Assembly: GCF_001426665.1 (NCBI RefSeq)
Contig: NZ_LMEY01000027.1
Coordinates: 38,439 to 102,438, forward strand
Direction: 5' to 3'
Length of the DNA: 64,000 nucleotides
From: Rhizobium sp. Root1334
GTDB taxonomy: Bacteria; Pseudomonadota; Alphaproteobacteria; Rhizobiales; Rhizobiaceae
The position numbers and the translations under genes are program-made. The notes under the pieces were generated by a model. The model saw nothing but the letters and a program-made list of their open reading frames with translations. It was not told the DNA's origin and did not search any database. This document shows, piece after piece, positions 56,096-64,000 of this stretch. Positions within the stretch are counted from its first letter, which is position 1. Every line of letters starts with the position of its first letter.

Positions 56096-56465
56096 TCCAG
56101 TTGCCCTTCCATTTTCGCTGACGCGACACGTCCGTTCACTTAATCTTAGGCGATAGGGCGGGTTTGCGGCATTTCTGCGCCGGAAAACCCGCTTTTGCCA
56201 CAAGGCTTAACCCATGGAGCAATAAAGTGGAATTGGTCGCAGTAAAGATGTATAGGCACGGAAAGAATCTGAACCGAACGGTATCTCCGGCTTGATGGAC
56301 CCCGCGTTTCTCAAGAGTTTTTCCCGGAAAACGAAGGTTTGGCTTGACGCCGCGGCTCTCGCTGACTATAGAACCGCAACTTTCCAATCATGGCCAACGG
56401 AATGCGGCCTGGGCTTACGGCCCGCCAACGCATGGACCGAAGGCGAAAAGAAAAATAGGTGCATC
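56096..56465. other. Intergenic region between the DUF3108 gene and rpmB
   Basis: 370 bases with no convincing gene. It holds the rpmB promoter at 56344-56372; the remainder, including an AT-rich part around 56210-56240, shows nothing further. Confidence 0.5.
56344..56372 (+). promoter_or_regulatory. Promoter of rpmB
   Basis: TTGACG (56344-56349) and TATAGA (56367-56372) are 17 bases apart, a good sigma-70 promoter about 95 bases upstream of the rpmB ATG. Confidence 0.8.
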
Positions 56466-56762
56466 ATGTCCCGTAGTTGCGAATTGACCGGCAAGGGCGT
56501 CCAGTCGGGCAACAATGTGAGCCACGCAAACAACAAGACCAAGCGCAAGTTCCTGCCGAACCTGTGCCAGGTTACGTTGATTTCCGACGTGCTCGGCCAG
56601 CGTTACCGTCTGCGCGTTTCGGCCGCAGCCCTGCGTTCGGTTGAACACCGCGGTGGTCTCGACGCATTCCTGATCAAGGCTGACGAAGTAGAGCTGTCGA
56701 TGCGCGCTCGCCTGCTGCGCCGCCAGATCGTCAAGAAGACGGCTGAAGCTGTCGCCGCTTAA
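56466..56762 (+). CDS. rpmB: 50S ribosomal protein L28
   Basis: 98 residues. [32 protein letters not shown] is the L28 start, and the C terminus is basic and helical. A structural part of the large subunit. Own promoter and terminator, hence monocistronic. Confidence 0.97.
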   Translation: MSRSCELTGKGVQSGNNVSHANNKTKRKFLPNLCQVTLISDVLGQRYRLRVSAAALRSVEHRGGLDAFLIKADEVELSMRARLLRRQIVKKTAEAVAA

Positions 56763-56786
56763 TCGGCACTCTTGGCTTTACAGATT

Positions 56787-56821
56787 AAAAGGCTTGCCAG
56801 GGAAACCGGCGAGCCTTTTTC
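56787..56821 (+). terminator. Rho-independent terminator of rpmB
   Basis: AAGGCTTGCC (56789-56798) and GGCGAGCCTT (56808-56817) form a 10-bp stem with one G-T pair, followed by a T-run to 56820. Confidence 0.88.
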
Positions 56822-56898
56822 TCGTGCAAGATTGACGCTAAACCGTTCGCGGTCTACCGGGTGCAAACCACGGCAAACTGCGGGCTTAGATGACTCCA

Positions 56899-56929
56899 AC
56901 TGGTGGCATACCCCAGGATAAAAAAATGC
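56899..56929 (+). promoter_or_regulatory. Possible preQ1-I-like pseudoknot at the yhhQ start
   Basis: CTGG (56900-56903) pairs with CCAG (56913-56916); in the loop GCAT (56906-56909) can pair with ATGC (56926-56929), which contains the start codon; between them lies an A-rich run. This is the H-type pseudoknot layout of preQ1-I riboswitches, but the loop is shorter than in known ones. Tentative. Confidence 0.3.
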
Positions 56930-57564
56930 TGACAAACCGCACGTTCCTAACTTATGTCGCGCTGATGACCCTCGTGGTCGTGGCCTCCAATTTCCTGGTC
57001 CAGTACCCCCTGCCCGGCTCGATTGCCGGCATGCAGCTGGGTGATCTCCTGACCTTCGGCGCCTTCAGCTATCCGATCGCCTTTCTCGTCACCGATCTCA
57101 CCAACCGCCAGTTCGGCCCCCGCACCGCCCGCAAGGTCGTTGTCGCCGGTTTCGCGGTGGCGGTCCTGCTATCCGTGCTGGTGGCCAGCCCCCGCATCGC
57201 GATCGCGTCCGGCTCCGCCTTCCTGCTCGGCCAGCTTCTGGATATCTCGGTGTTCAACAAGCTGCGGGCACAGAGCTGGTGGCGCGCGCCGCTGGTCGGC
57301 TCGCTGTTCGGCTCCTTCCTCGACACGGCGATCTTCTTCTCGTTCGCTTTTGCCGCGTTTTTCGTCTTCTTCGGCCCGAACGAGCCTTTCGCGCTCGAAA
57401 GCGCGCCGATCCTCGGCATAATGACCGCAGAGGCGCCGCGCTGGATCTCCTGGGCGCTCGGCGACCTCAGCGTCAAGATCATCGTCGGCCTGGTGATGCT
57501 GCTGCCCTATGGCGCGTTGATGAACGTGATCAAGCCGATGCCGGGGGTGAAGGCAAACGCCTGA
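56926..57564 (+). CDS. yhhQ: Queuosine precursor transporter YhhQ (VUT family)
   Basis: 212 residues with six hydrophobic helices. VVASNFLVQYPL, GAFSYPIAFLVTDLTNRQFGPRTARKVV and LGQLLDISVFNKLR are VUT/YhhQ marks. It imports preQ0/preQ1 for queuosine synthesis. The ATG at 56926 with AGGA upstream matches the family N terminus; an ATG at 56890 would add 12 residues. Related to gluQ at 24.5 kb by pathway. Confidence 0.92.
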   Translation: MLTNRTFLTYVALMTLVVVASNFLVQYPLPGSIAGMQLGDLLTFGAFSYPIAFLVTDLTNRQFGPRTARKVVVAGFAVAVLLSVLVASPRIAIASGSAFLLGQLLDISVFNKLRAQSWWRAPLVGSLFGSFLDTAIFFSFAFAAFFVFFGPNEPFALESAPILGIMTAEAPRWISWALGDLSVKIIVGLVMLLPYGALMNVIKPMPGVKANA

Positions 57565-57589
57565 CTCAGAAAACCGGATGACAGAATCG

Positions 57590-57620
57590 AACCCGCATCA
57601 CCCCGTGGTGCGGGTTTTTT
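57590..57620 (+). terminator. Rho-independent terminator of yhhQ
   Basis: AACCCGCATCAC (57590-57601) and GTGGTGCGGGTT (57605-57616) form a 12-bp stem with a single T-G pair and a 3-nt loop, followed by a T-run. It lies between convergent genes. Confidence 0.9.
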
Positions 57621-57621
57621 C

Positions 57622-58638
57622 TTATGCCGGATTCTGTTCCAGCAACCGGAACTCCAGCATCAGGTTGCGCTCGAGAATGGAGTGATTGTCGTCGGAAACG
57701 ATGATGAGGCGAATATCGCCGCCAGGTTCGACGATAACGTCCAGGCCTTCCATATTGTCGATCTGGTAGCCCATATCGGCGTTGAGCAGGACCTCTCCAT
57801 CGACCACGGCACCGGGCTTGATATCGTCAGCCTTGATGCGGCGGATCTGCATGCCGATACCTTCGGCGAAGCTGAAGCGGCGCTCCAGAATCAAAAAATC
57901 GCCATTGGGCAGGAACGCGCCGTCAGTCACCGCGAACGGGCCTTTGCGAACAACACCGAAAATACCCTTGCGGGGACCATCGAGGACGGCGGCCAGGAGA
58001 TGCCCATTGCTGTCAAAGCTCAGCTCGGAAACCACAGTGACGCCGCCCGCAAGCGGGCTGTCCTTCGGTGAAACCGCGATGGTTTCAAGACCGCGATTGC
58101 CCCGCAGCGCGGTGGTCGGGATAAGAAGCGGCAAGCTCGCCAGCGGCCCTGATTGGGCAAAGCCGGGATCTGGATAGACATCGACGCGGTGGAGCCCCTC
58201 ATAGCTTGCAAGGACCATACCATCGCGCAACGCCACGCCTTCACAGTCCATGCGCTCCTTGACCTGTTCAGACCGCCCGTTGGCATCGATCATCGAAGTG
58301 ACCGTCAGATCGCTCGTGCCTGCCAGCCGGCCTTGCTGGTCACGCTCGATTGCACCTTCGACCCAATGCCCCGTGTCCATAATCGCAAGAAAGGATTTCC
58401 GGTCCGGGCGAAAGCGGATCGATGAGATCGCGCCAAGCAGCGCGTTCGACGACGACATCTCGATACCGCCGATAAATTCCAGCTTGCCGAACAGCTTCTG
58501 GTCTGAACCGATCTTGAAGTTTTCAATCTGCCGGCTCTTTACCGGAACGATTTCCGAGGGCGCCAACGGTGCCGCAACCGATGGCATGACGGCCAGAAGC
58601 AGGGAAAAGGCGGCTGCCTGAATCAGTGTCGCTTTCAA
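57622..58638 (-). CDS. Secreted esterase-like phytase-family protein
   Basis: 338 residues. Signal peptide (MKATLIQAAAFSLLLAVMPSVAAP), then a beta-propeller-like domain with GGIEMSSSNALLGAISSIRF, SFLAIMDTGHWVEGAI, RMDCEGVALRDG, FLPNGDFLILERRFSF and DNMEGLDV, as in the 'esterase-like activity of phytase' family. True substrate unknown. Same strand as cobT, upstream of which it does not lie in an operon. Confidence 0.87.
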   Translation of the reverse strand: MKATLIQAAAFSLLLAVMPSVAAPLAPSEIVPVKSRQIENFKIGSDQKLFGKLEFIGGIEMSSSNALLGAISSIRFRPDRKSFLAIMDTGHWVEGAIERDQQGRLAGTSDLTVTSMIDANGRSEQVKERMDCEGVALRDGMVLASYEGLHRVDVYPDPGFAQSGPLASLPLLIPTTALRGNRGLETIAVSPKDSPLAGGVTVVSELSFDSNGHLLAAVLDGPRKGIFGVVRKGPFAVTDGAFLPNGDFLILERRFSFAEGIGMQIRRIKADDIKPGAVVDGEVLLNADMGYQIDNMEGLDVIVEPGGDIRLIIVSDDNHSILERNLMLEFRLLEQNPA

Positions 58639-58748
58639 AAGACGTCCTTCCGGCAGGCCGGCATGGAGCGCAAAGCAGCTCCGGAAAAATCAAAGAATAT
58701 GCAAAGCAAGACCGGGGCGCCACGCGACGCACCGGTCAGACAATATTA

Positions 58749-60653
58749 TCAGCTCGCACGCCGCCGCGCAGGCGCGGCCCGGCGGCGGGAACTCTCGTCG
58801 TCGAACAGCGAAGCAAGCTGCTCGGTCATCGCGCCGGCGAGCTCGTCGGCATCGACGATGGTCACGGCCTTGCGGTAGTAGCGCGTCACATCATGACCGA
58901 TCCCGATCGCCAGCAACTCGACCGGTGAGCGCGTCTCGATCTGCTCGATGACGGCACGCAGGTGCCGCTCGAGATAGTTGCCCGGATTGACCGACAGGGT
59001 GGAATCATCGACCGGCGCACCATCCGATATCATCATCAGGATGCGGCGCTGCTCAGAGCGGCCGAGCAACCGGTTGTGTGCCCAGATCAGCGCCTCGCCG
59101 TCGATGTTTTCCTTCAGCAGGCCTTCACGCATCATCAGGCCGAGATTGCGGCGCGCGCGGCGCCACGGGGCATCTGCGGACTTGTAGATGATGTGGCGCA
59201 GATCGTTGAGGCGGCCCGGTGTCTGCGGCTTGCCGCTGGCCAGCCATTTTTCACGCGATTGCCCGCCCTTCCAGGCCTTGGTGGTGAAGCCGAGGATCTC
59301 GACCTTGACGCCGCAACGTTCCAATGTACGGGCCAGAATGTCGGCACAGGTGGCGGCAACCGTGATCGGCCGGCCGCGCATCGAGCCGGAATTGTCGATC
59401 AGCAGCGTCACGACCGTATCGCGGAAATTGGTATCCTTTTCCCGCTTGAACGACAGCGGCTGCATCGGGTCGATGATCATGCGCGTCAACCGCGCTGAAT
59501 CGAGATAACCCTCTTCCAGATCGAATTCCCACGAGCGGTTCTGCTGCGCCATCAGGCGGCGTTGCAACCGGTTGGCAAGACGGCCAACGGCACCCTGCAA
59601 ATGTGCCAGCTGCTTGTCGAGGAACGCCCGTAGACGGTCGAGCTCGGCCTCGTCGCAAAGCTCCTCGGCCGTGGTGGTTTCGTCGAATTCCTCGGTGAAG
59701 ACGCCGTAATCGACTTTCTCGTTGAAATCGTCGAAAGGATGGTTCGGCCGCTTGACCTCGCCAGGCGTTTCGCTGTCGTCCTCGCCGTCATCCGACATCT
59801 CCTCTTCGGAGATTTCGGCGCCGTCCATTTCGCCTTCGTCCATCTGCTCGTCGGCAGATTCGTTCTCGTCGGCGGGCGCTGCGTCGGAACCGGCATCCTC
59901 GTCGGAGCTGTTTTCATCCTGATTCTGGCTGCGCGGCTGATCTTCGTCGGTCTGGGTTTCCTGGTCGTCCGGCTCGACATCCTCGTCGCCGTATTTCTCG
60001 GCCATCTCCATCGATGTCAGCATGTTACGCACGACACGGGCGAAAGCCTGCTGGTCGTTGACCGCAGCAGACAGTTCCTTCATGTCGCCGGCAGCTTTTT
60101 CCTCGATGAAATCGCGCCAGAGATCGAGCACCTTGCCGGCCGACGCAGGCGGCTTCTGGCCGGTCAGTTTTTCACGCACGATCAGCGCAACGGCTTCTTC
60201 CAGCGGCGCATCCGCCTGCCGGTCGATATTGCCGAAATTGGCGCGGGCGTATTTTTCATCCAGCATCGAGGTGAGGTTGCTGGCAACGCCGGTCATGCGC
60301 AACGAACCGATCGCCTCGACGCGCGCCTGTTCGACGGCATCGAAGACGCCGCGCGCATCAGCCCCCTGCGGGGCCATGGTCGCGTGGATGCGGGCATCGT
60401 GGCAGGCCTTGCGAAGAGCCATCGAATCGCCAAGCCCGCGGGTGACGGCGAGTTCCTGGCGTGTCGGCCGCTTGGAAATTTCGGGCAGCCGCATGCGCTC
60501 GCCGGAAAGGCCCGGGCGCTCGTTGGCAAACACGACCTCGATTTCCGAATCCCCGGCAATCGAGCGGATGCAACCGGTCAGTGCGCGGCGGAATGGCTCC
60601 ACATCCACGACACCGGCCGGCCTTGCTTTCGAATTATCGCCCCGGCCTGCCAT
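58749..60653 (-). CDS. cobT: Cobaltochelatase subunit CobT
   Basis: 634 residues. N-terminal helical domain, a long acidic linker (about residues 223-310), and a C-terminal von Willebrand A domain with MIDAS DNSGS (420-424). With CobS and CobN it inserts cobalt into hydrogenobyrinic acid a,c-diamide in aerobic cobalamin synthesis. Three bases after cobS. Confidence 0.96.
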   Translation of the reverse strand: MAGRGDNSKARPAGVVDVEPFRRALTGCIRSIAGDSEIEVVFANERPGLSGERMRLPEISKRPTRQELAVTRGLGDSMALRKACHDARIHATMAPQGADARGVFDAVEQARVEAIGSLRMTGVASNLTSMLDEKYARANFGNIDRQADAPLEEAVALIVREKLTGQKPPASAGKVLDLWRDFIEEKAAGDMKELSAAVNDQQAFARVVRNMLTSMEMAEKYGDEDVEPDDQETQTDEDQPRSQNQDENSSDEDAGSDAAPADENESADEQMDEGEMDGAEISEEEMSDDGEDDSETPGEVKRPNHPFDDFNEKVDYGVFTEEFDETTTAEELCDEAELDRLRAFLDKQLAHLQGAVGRLANRLQRRLMAQQNRSWEFDLEEGYLDSARLTRMIIDPMQPLSFKREKDTNFRDTVVTLLIDNSGSMRGRPITVAATCADILARTLERCGVKVEILGFTTKAWKGGQSREKWLASGKPQTPGRLNDLRHIIYKSADAPWRRARRNLGLMMREGLLKENIDGEALIWAHNRLLGRSEQRRILMMISDGAPVDDSTLSVNPGNYLERHLRAVIEQIETRSPVELLAIGIGHDVTRYYRKAVTIVDADELAGAMTEQLASLFDDESSRRRAAPARRRAS

Positions 60654-60656
60654 GGA

Positions 60657-61652
60657 TCAGGCCGTGGCTTCGAGCACGATATTGGCAGCACTTTCCTTCA
60701 GCTCTACACCGAAGGCGCGCTGATAGTGTTCCGCCACCAGCGCACGCTCAAGCTCGTCGCACTTGTTGAGGAAGGTAACGCGGAAGGCAAAAGCGATATC
60801 GCCGAAGATATGTGCGTTTTCAGCCCAGGTGATGACGGTACGCGGGCTCATGACGGTCGACAGGTCGCCGTTGATGAAGGCCGCGCGGGTGAGATCAGCA
60901 ACGCGAACCATCTTCGAGACGGTTTCGCGGCCGCGCTCCTTGGTGAAGCCCTTGACCTTGGCGGCGACGATATCGACTTCGTTGTCATGCGGCAGGTAGT
61001 TCAGCGTGGTGACGATCGACCAGCGGTCCATCTGCGCCTGGTTGATCTGCTGCGTGCCGTGATAGAGGCCGGTCGTATCGCCAAGGCCGACGGTGTTGGC
61101 CGTTGCGAACAGGCGGAAAGCCGGGTGGGGGCGGATGACGCGGCTCTGGTCGAGCAGCGTCAGGCGGCCGGATGATTCCAGCACGCGCTGGATGACGAAC
61201 ATCACGTCCGGGCGGCCGGCGTCGTATTCGTCGAAAACGAGCGCCACATTATGCTGGTAGGCCCAGGGCAGGATGCCGTCCTTGAATTCGGTCACCTGCA
61301 TGCCGTCCTTGACGACGATGGCATCCTTGCCGACGAGATCGATACGGCTGACGTGGCTGTCGAGGTTGACGCGTACGCAGGGCCAGTTGAGTCGGGCCGC
61401 GACCTGTTCGATATGGGTCGACTTGCCGGTGCCGTGATAGCCGGAAACCATGACGCGGCGATTGTGCGCAAAGCCGGCGAGAATGGCGAGCGTCGTCTCG
61501 CGGTCGAAGAGATAGTCGGGATCGAGATCAGGCACATAGGCATCGGCCTTCGAATAGGCCGGCACGCGCAGATCGGTATCGATACGGAAGACGTCACGGA
61601 CGGAAACTGTCGTATCGGGGAGGTTGGAAATGTCGAGGTCTACCTTGCTCAT
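60657..61652 (-). CDS. cobS: Cobaltochelatase subunit CobS
   Basis: 331 residues, AAA+ ATPase. Walker [10 protein letters not shown] (71-79), Walker [12 protein letters not shown], sensor region [11 protein letters not shown]. It drives cobalt insertion together with CobT and CobN. Two adjacent ATGs exist (61655, 61652); the second has better spacing to GGAGAC. cobT follows after three bases, one operon. Confidence 0.96.
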   Translation of the reverse strand: MSKVDLDISNLPDTTVSVRDVFRIDTDLRVPAYSKADAYVPDLDPDYLFDRETTLAILAGFAHNRRVMVSGYHGTGKSTHIEQVAARLNWPCVRVNLDSHVSRIDLVGKDAIVVKDGMQVTEFKDGILPWAYQHNVALVFDEYDAGRPDVMFVIQRVLESSGRLTLLDQSRVIRPHPAFRLFATANTVGLGDTTGLYHGTQQINQAQMDRWSIVTTLNYLPHDNEVDIVAAKVKGFTKERGRETVSKMVRVADLTRAAFINGDLSTVMSPRTVITWAENAHIFGDIAFAFRVTFLNKCDELERALVAEHYQRAFGVELKESAANIVLEATA

Positions 61653-61745
61653 CATGTCTCCAGCACGGTAAAGCCCCTTGACTCGATTAGCGGGGGCGTT
61701 CCCGTCTATGCCTTTATAAATGTGTGACCGTAATAAGACGGGTTC

Positions 61746-62372
61746 CTAGCAGAAGCCAGCCTGTTTTAACAATTGATATGCTTGGATCACGGCGCGAAAA
61801 CGCTCTTCCGATCCCCTGTCTCCGCCATTTGCATCGGGGTGATGCTTTTTTACCAGCTCTTTGTAAGCCGATTTCACATCTGCCGCAGTCGCATTGGCAT
61901 GCAGACCGAGCGTTTCGAAGGCCTTGGCCTCCAGCGTTTTCAGTTTGCGCAGCCGCGGCTCCTGCCGGTTGGCGCGGGCGCGTGCCTGATCGACGAAGCC
62001 GAAGGGATCGCGCATGCGGGCCTGCGCACCGGCGGAACCGGAGCGCTGATGCGATTGTTGCGGCGCATTCTTGGCATTCTTGTTGACGCCGACAGTCCAG
62101 GTCGGCCGGTGGCCGGTGATGGCTTCCTTCTGATAGCGGGCAATCTCGTTATCAGACAGGCCGGAAAAGTAGTTGTAGCCCTTGTTGTATTCCTTGACGT
62201 GCTCGAAGCAGAACATGAAAAACTCGTTTTCCGCGTGGCGGCCCACGGGTGCACGATGAACAGCATTCTCCTCGCACCCGTCCCATTGGCATTTGGGTGC
62301 CATCGGCTCGGGTTTCTGGGTCACCCTGCGGCGCGTCCGTATCCCGTCGAAGTATTTTGAATCGAGTTTCAT
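61746..62372 (-). CDS. DnaJ-domain protein
   Basis: 208 residues. The N-terminal region has a zinc-like cluster (CQWDGCEENAVHRAPVGRHAENEFFMFCFEHVKEYN); the C-terminal 65 residues are a J domain (AFETLGLHANATAADVKSAYKELVKKHHPDANGG, HPD intact). It should stimulate an Hsp70 partner. Start at 62372 is chosen because the conserved region begins there; the ribosome site is weak. Confidence 0.9.
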   Translation of the reverse strand: MKLDSKYFDGIRTRRRVTQKPEPMAPKCQWDGCEENAVHRAPVGRHAENEFFMFCFEHVKEYNKGYNYFSGLSDNEIARYQKEAITGHRPTWTVGVNKNAKNAPQQSHQRSGSAGAQARMRDPFGFVDQARARANRQEPRLRKLKTLEAKAFETLGLHANATAADVKSAYKELVKKHHPDANGGDRGSEERFRAVIQAYQLLKQAGFC

Positions 62373-62533
62373 GGCGCTAATTATGGGGCGTGGCGGACGC
62401 CACAACAAGAATTGACAAATCGGAATGTTGCAGGCTTTGTGAACCCATTTTGCACCGCGCAAAAAGCAATCCCGCACAGGTTGCCCGATCGAGATCGGAA
62501 CCTACGGAAAAGCCAGAGAAACGGGGCTAAAAC

Positions 62534-62815
62534 ATGTCACTTCAAAGCCGCATCGAAACCAAGCTCACCGCGGCCTTTTCTCCCGAACGATTGATTGTTG
62601 TCAACGAAAGCCACCTGCATGCCGGCCACCATCCCGATATCGACGGCACCGGCGAAACCCATATGCGGGTGCGAATTGTTTCCAGCGCTTTCATCGGCAT
62701 GAGCCGCGTCGCTCGCCATCGAGCCATCAATGATGTCCTGAAGGCCGAAATCGACGCGGGATTGCATGCGCTCGCCCTTGAACCGGCTGTTCCCGGGGAA
62801 ACAACCCGCTGGTAA
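62534..62815 (+). CDS. BolA family protein
   Basis: 93 residues. LQSRIETKLTAAFSPERLIVVNESHLHAGH, MRVRIVSSAFIGMSRVARHRAINDVLKAEI and a short C-terminal tail are the BolA/YrbA pattern. BolA proteins pair with monothiol glutaredoxins in iron-sulfur handling and affect cell shape. Divergent from the DnaJ-like gene. Confidence 0.93.
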   Translation: MSLQSRIETKLTAAFSPERLIVVNESHLHAGHHPDIDGTGETHMRVRIVSSAFIGMSRVARHRAINDVLKAEIDAGLHALALEPAVPGETTRW

Positions 62816-62928
62816 GGATAGCGATAGCGTTTAGTGAAGCAACGAACCGGGATCGAAGGGTCTAATTCGTGCTGAATTGACGAAATTGTGGCCAACATCT
62901 ACAATTGCAGATGGGACGACAGAATAGT

Positions 62929-62944
62929 CGGATCGTACGATCCG
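62929..62944. promoter_or_regulatory. Perfect 16-bp palindrome upstream of the caspase-fold gene
   Basis: CGGATCGTACGATCCG is self-complementary over 16 bases and lies 90 bases upstream of the ATG. Likely an operator or a hairpin. Confidence 0.5.
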
Positions 62945-63034
62945 TTCCTTTATTACGACATACAGAAAATTTTCATCACAGGCGGAGCCGGTTCAAGGTT
63001 GTCCGGTGAGCCCTCTATTTTTGAGGTCAAGACG

Positions 63035-64000
63035 ATGCTCAGGAGGTTTGGGCTTGTCGCGGCGTTCGTCGCCGCGTTTCTATCATTCAGCGAGGTATCG
63101 GCAGCAACGCCGTCCGGTAAAAAAGTAGCCCTCGTCATGGGCAACAGCGCCTACAAGCACGCAGTCGAGTTACCAAATCCGAAAAACGACGCCAAACTGA
63201 TGGCGGAAACGTTCCGCACGGCAGGCTTCACCGTCATCGAAGGCGAAGATCTCGACAAGACGGCGATGAGCGCATTGGTCGATCAGTTCACCGAGATCGC
63301 CTATGACGCCGACATTGCCGTTGTCTACTATGCCGGCCACGGCCTGCAGGTCGATGGACGCAATTATCTCGTGCCGGTCGACGCACAGCTGGAAAAGGCA
63401 GCTCAGTTGCAAACGCGCACCGTCCCTGCCGAAAAGTTCCTGGCCGCCCTGCCGCCGGACCCGGCCGTCAGCATCATCATCCTCGATGCCTGCCGCGACA
63501 ATCCGCTAGCGCGTTCCTTGGCAAAGGTGATGCCAGCCAGCCGCTCCGCCTCGATGGGCGTGGGGCTGGCGCCGGTACAGGCCAACAATCAGGCAGCCGG
63601 CGCGGGCGGCCTGCTCATCGCCTATGCAACCGATCCCGGCGCCGTTGCGTATGACGGCAAGGGCATCAACAGCCCCTATACCACTGCCCTTGCGCGGCAT
63701 CTGACGACGCCGGGCCTTGAAATCCAGAGTGCACTGACGCGGGTTCGCGCCGATGTTTCGGAAGCGACCGGCGGCGCGCAGCATCCCTGGCACAACGCCT
63801 CGCTGTCCCGCGAAGTCTTTATCGGCGGCGATCCGGCAGCGCAGGCCGCTGTTACCATCCCCTCCGAAGCAAAGCCTTCCGGTGAAACGGCTTCCGCCGG
63901 CGCCAACGACGTCAATTGGACCGTCGAGCAGAAATTGTGGGAAGAAGCTTCCAAGCGCAACACCGTCGCCCATTACGAGCTTTACCTGCAGCAATATCCG
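63035..64000 (+). CDS. Secreted caspase-fold (peptidase C14) protein, 3' end outside window
   Basis: The first 322 residues are visible. Signal peptide (MLRRFGLVAAFVAAFLSFSEVSA), then a caspase domain: KKVALVMGNSAYKHAVELPNPKNDA, catalytic dyad His102 in YYAGHGLQ and Cys153 in DACRDNP. A linker and a tail resembling the SEL1/TPR-like 'WEEASKRNTVAHYELYLQQYP' region follow. GAGG precedes the ATG. These bacterial metacaspase-like proteins are periplasmic in rhizobia; function unknown. Confidence 0.9.
   Translation, partial: MLRRFGLVAAFVAAFLSFSEVSAATPSGKKVALVMGNSAYKHAVELPNPKNDAKLMAETFRTAGFTVIEGEDLDKTAMSALVDQFTEIAYDADIAVVYYAGHGLQVDGRNYLVPVDAQLEKAAQLQTRTVPAEKFLAALPPDPAVSIIILDACRDNPLARSLAKVMPASRSASMGVGLAPVQANNQAAGAGGLLIAYATDPGAVAYDGKGINSPYTTALARHLTTPGLEIQSALTRVRADVSEATGGAQHPWHNASLSREVFIGGDPAAQAAVTIPSEAKPSGETASAGANDVNWTVEQKLWEEASKRNTVAHYELYLQQYP

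Noticed and set aside
61653-61750. A cobalamin riboswitch in front of cobS
   Set aside because: The gap is under 100 bases and shows no B12-box pattern.

Overview
The window is chromosomal DNA of an alphaproteobacterium, almost certainly a member of the Rhizobiaceae (Rhizobium/Agrobacterium/Neorhizobium group). The evidence is protein content and gene order: argJ beside a parvulin foldase and secA, argH-lptM-lysA, etfBA with a 3-hydroxyacyl-CoA dehydrogenase, hisC with a cyclohexadienyl dehydrogenase, cobS-cobT, a CpdR regulator, ftsEX, and a RIME-type intergenic repeat. Most of the window is high-GC, compact, conserved housekeeping sequence with many 1-8 bp gene overlaps. Genus and species cannot be fixed from the sequence alone.

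Layout. 0-13.7 kb: end of a methyltransferase, a Flp pilin, the argJ-GNAT-mutT operon, a periplasmic PpiC foldase divergent from secA, a flippase coupled to a FemAB/CelD-like acyltransferase, an acyl-CoA synthetase and small accessory genes. 13.9-21.57 kb: a 7.6-kb integrative element in the 3' end of tRNA-Leu(CAA). It has an 18-bp direct repeat at its ends, a tyrosine integrase, a serine recombinase with an array of dyads upstream, a BRO-N antirepressor-like protein and several small unknown genes. 21.8-29 kb: YqaA, DsbB, HNH nuclease, AlkA-type glycosylase, GluQ, YihY/BrkB, SDR, HIG1-like protein, cobalamin adenosyltransferase and rhomboid protease. 29-39.6 kb: etfBA, hydroxybutyryl-CoA dehydrogenase, an EAL protein, a GST/SRPBCC pair divergent from a GlxA-type regulator, TlpA, argH, lptM, lysA. 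39.7-50 kb: a large DUF4175/TIGR02302 membrane protein, a small AT-rich lipoprotein, CpdR, hpt, and ftsEX with a consensus-like CtrA box, followed by envelope genes. 50-64 kb: RIME repeat, tyrosine/histidine aminotransferase pair, methyltransferase, gloB, exporter, rpmB, YhhQ with a possible preQ1-type leader, cobT-cobS, DnaJ-like, BolA, and the start of a secreted caspase-fold protein cut by the window end.

How they work together. Several genes serve the envelope: SecA exports proteins, the PpiC protein, DsbB and TlpA fold or oxidise them, LptM and PlsC serve the outer membrane and lipids, and FtsEX splits the septum. Amino-acid biosynthesis (argJ, argH, lysA, hisC, tyrC) is spread through the window. 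Cobalamin metabolism appears twice (CobST chelation and the adenosyltransferase). CpdR and the CtrA-like site upstream of ftsE fit the alphaproteobacterial cell-cycle circuit.

The least explained part is the island. Its ends share short repeats (TGTACCA pairs and a 10-bp inverted repeat) laid out as integrase arm sites would be. Its cargo has no recognisable function, and I see no complete defence or toxin-antitoxin system in it.
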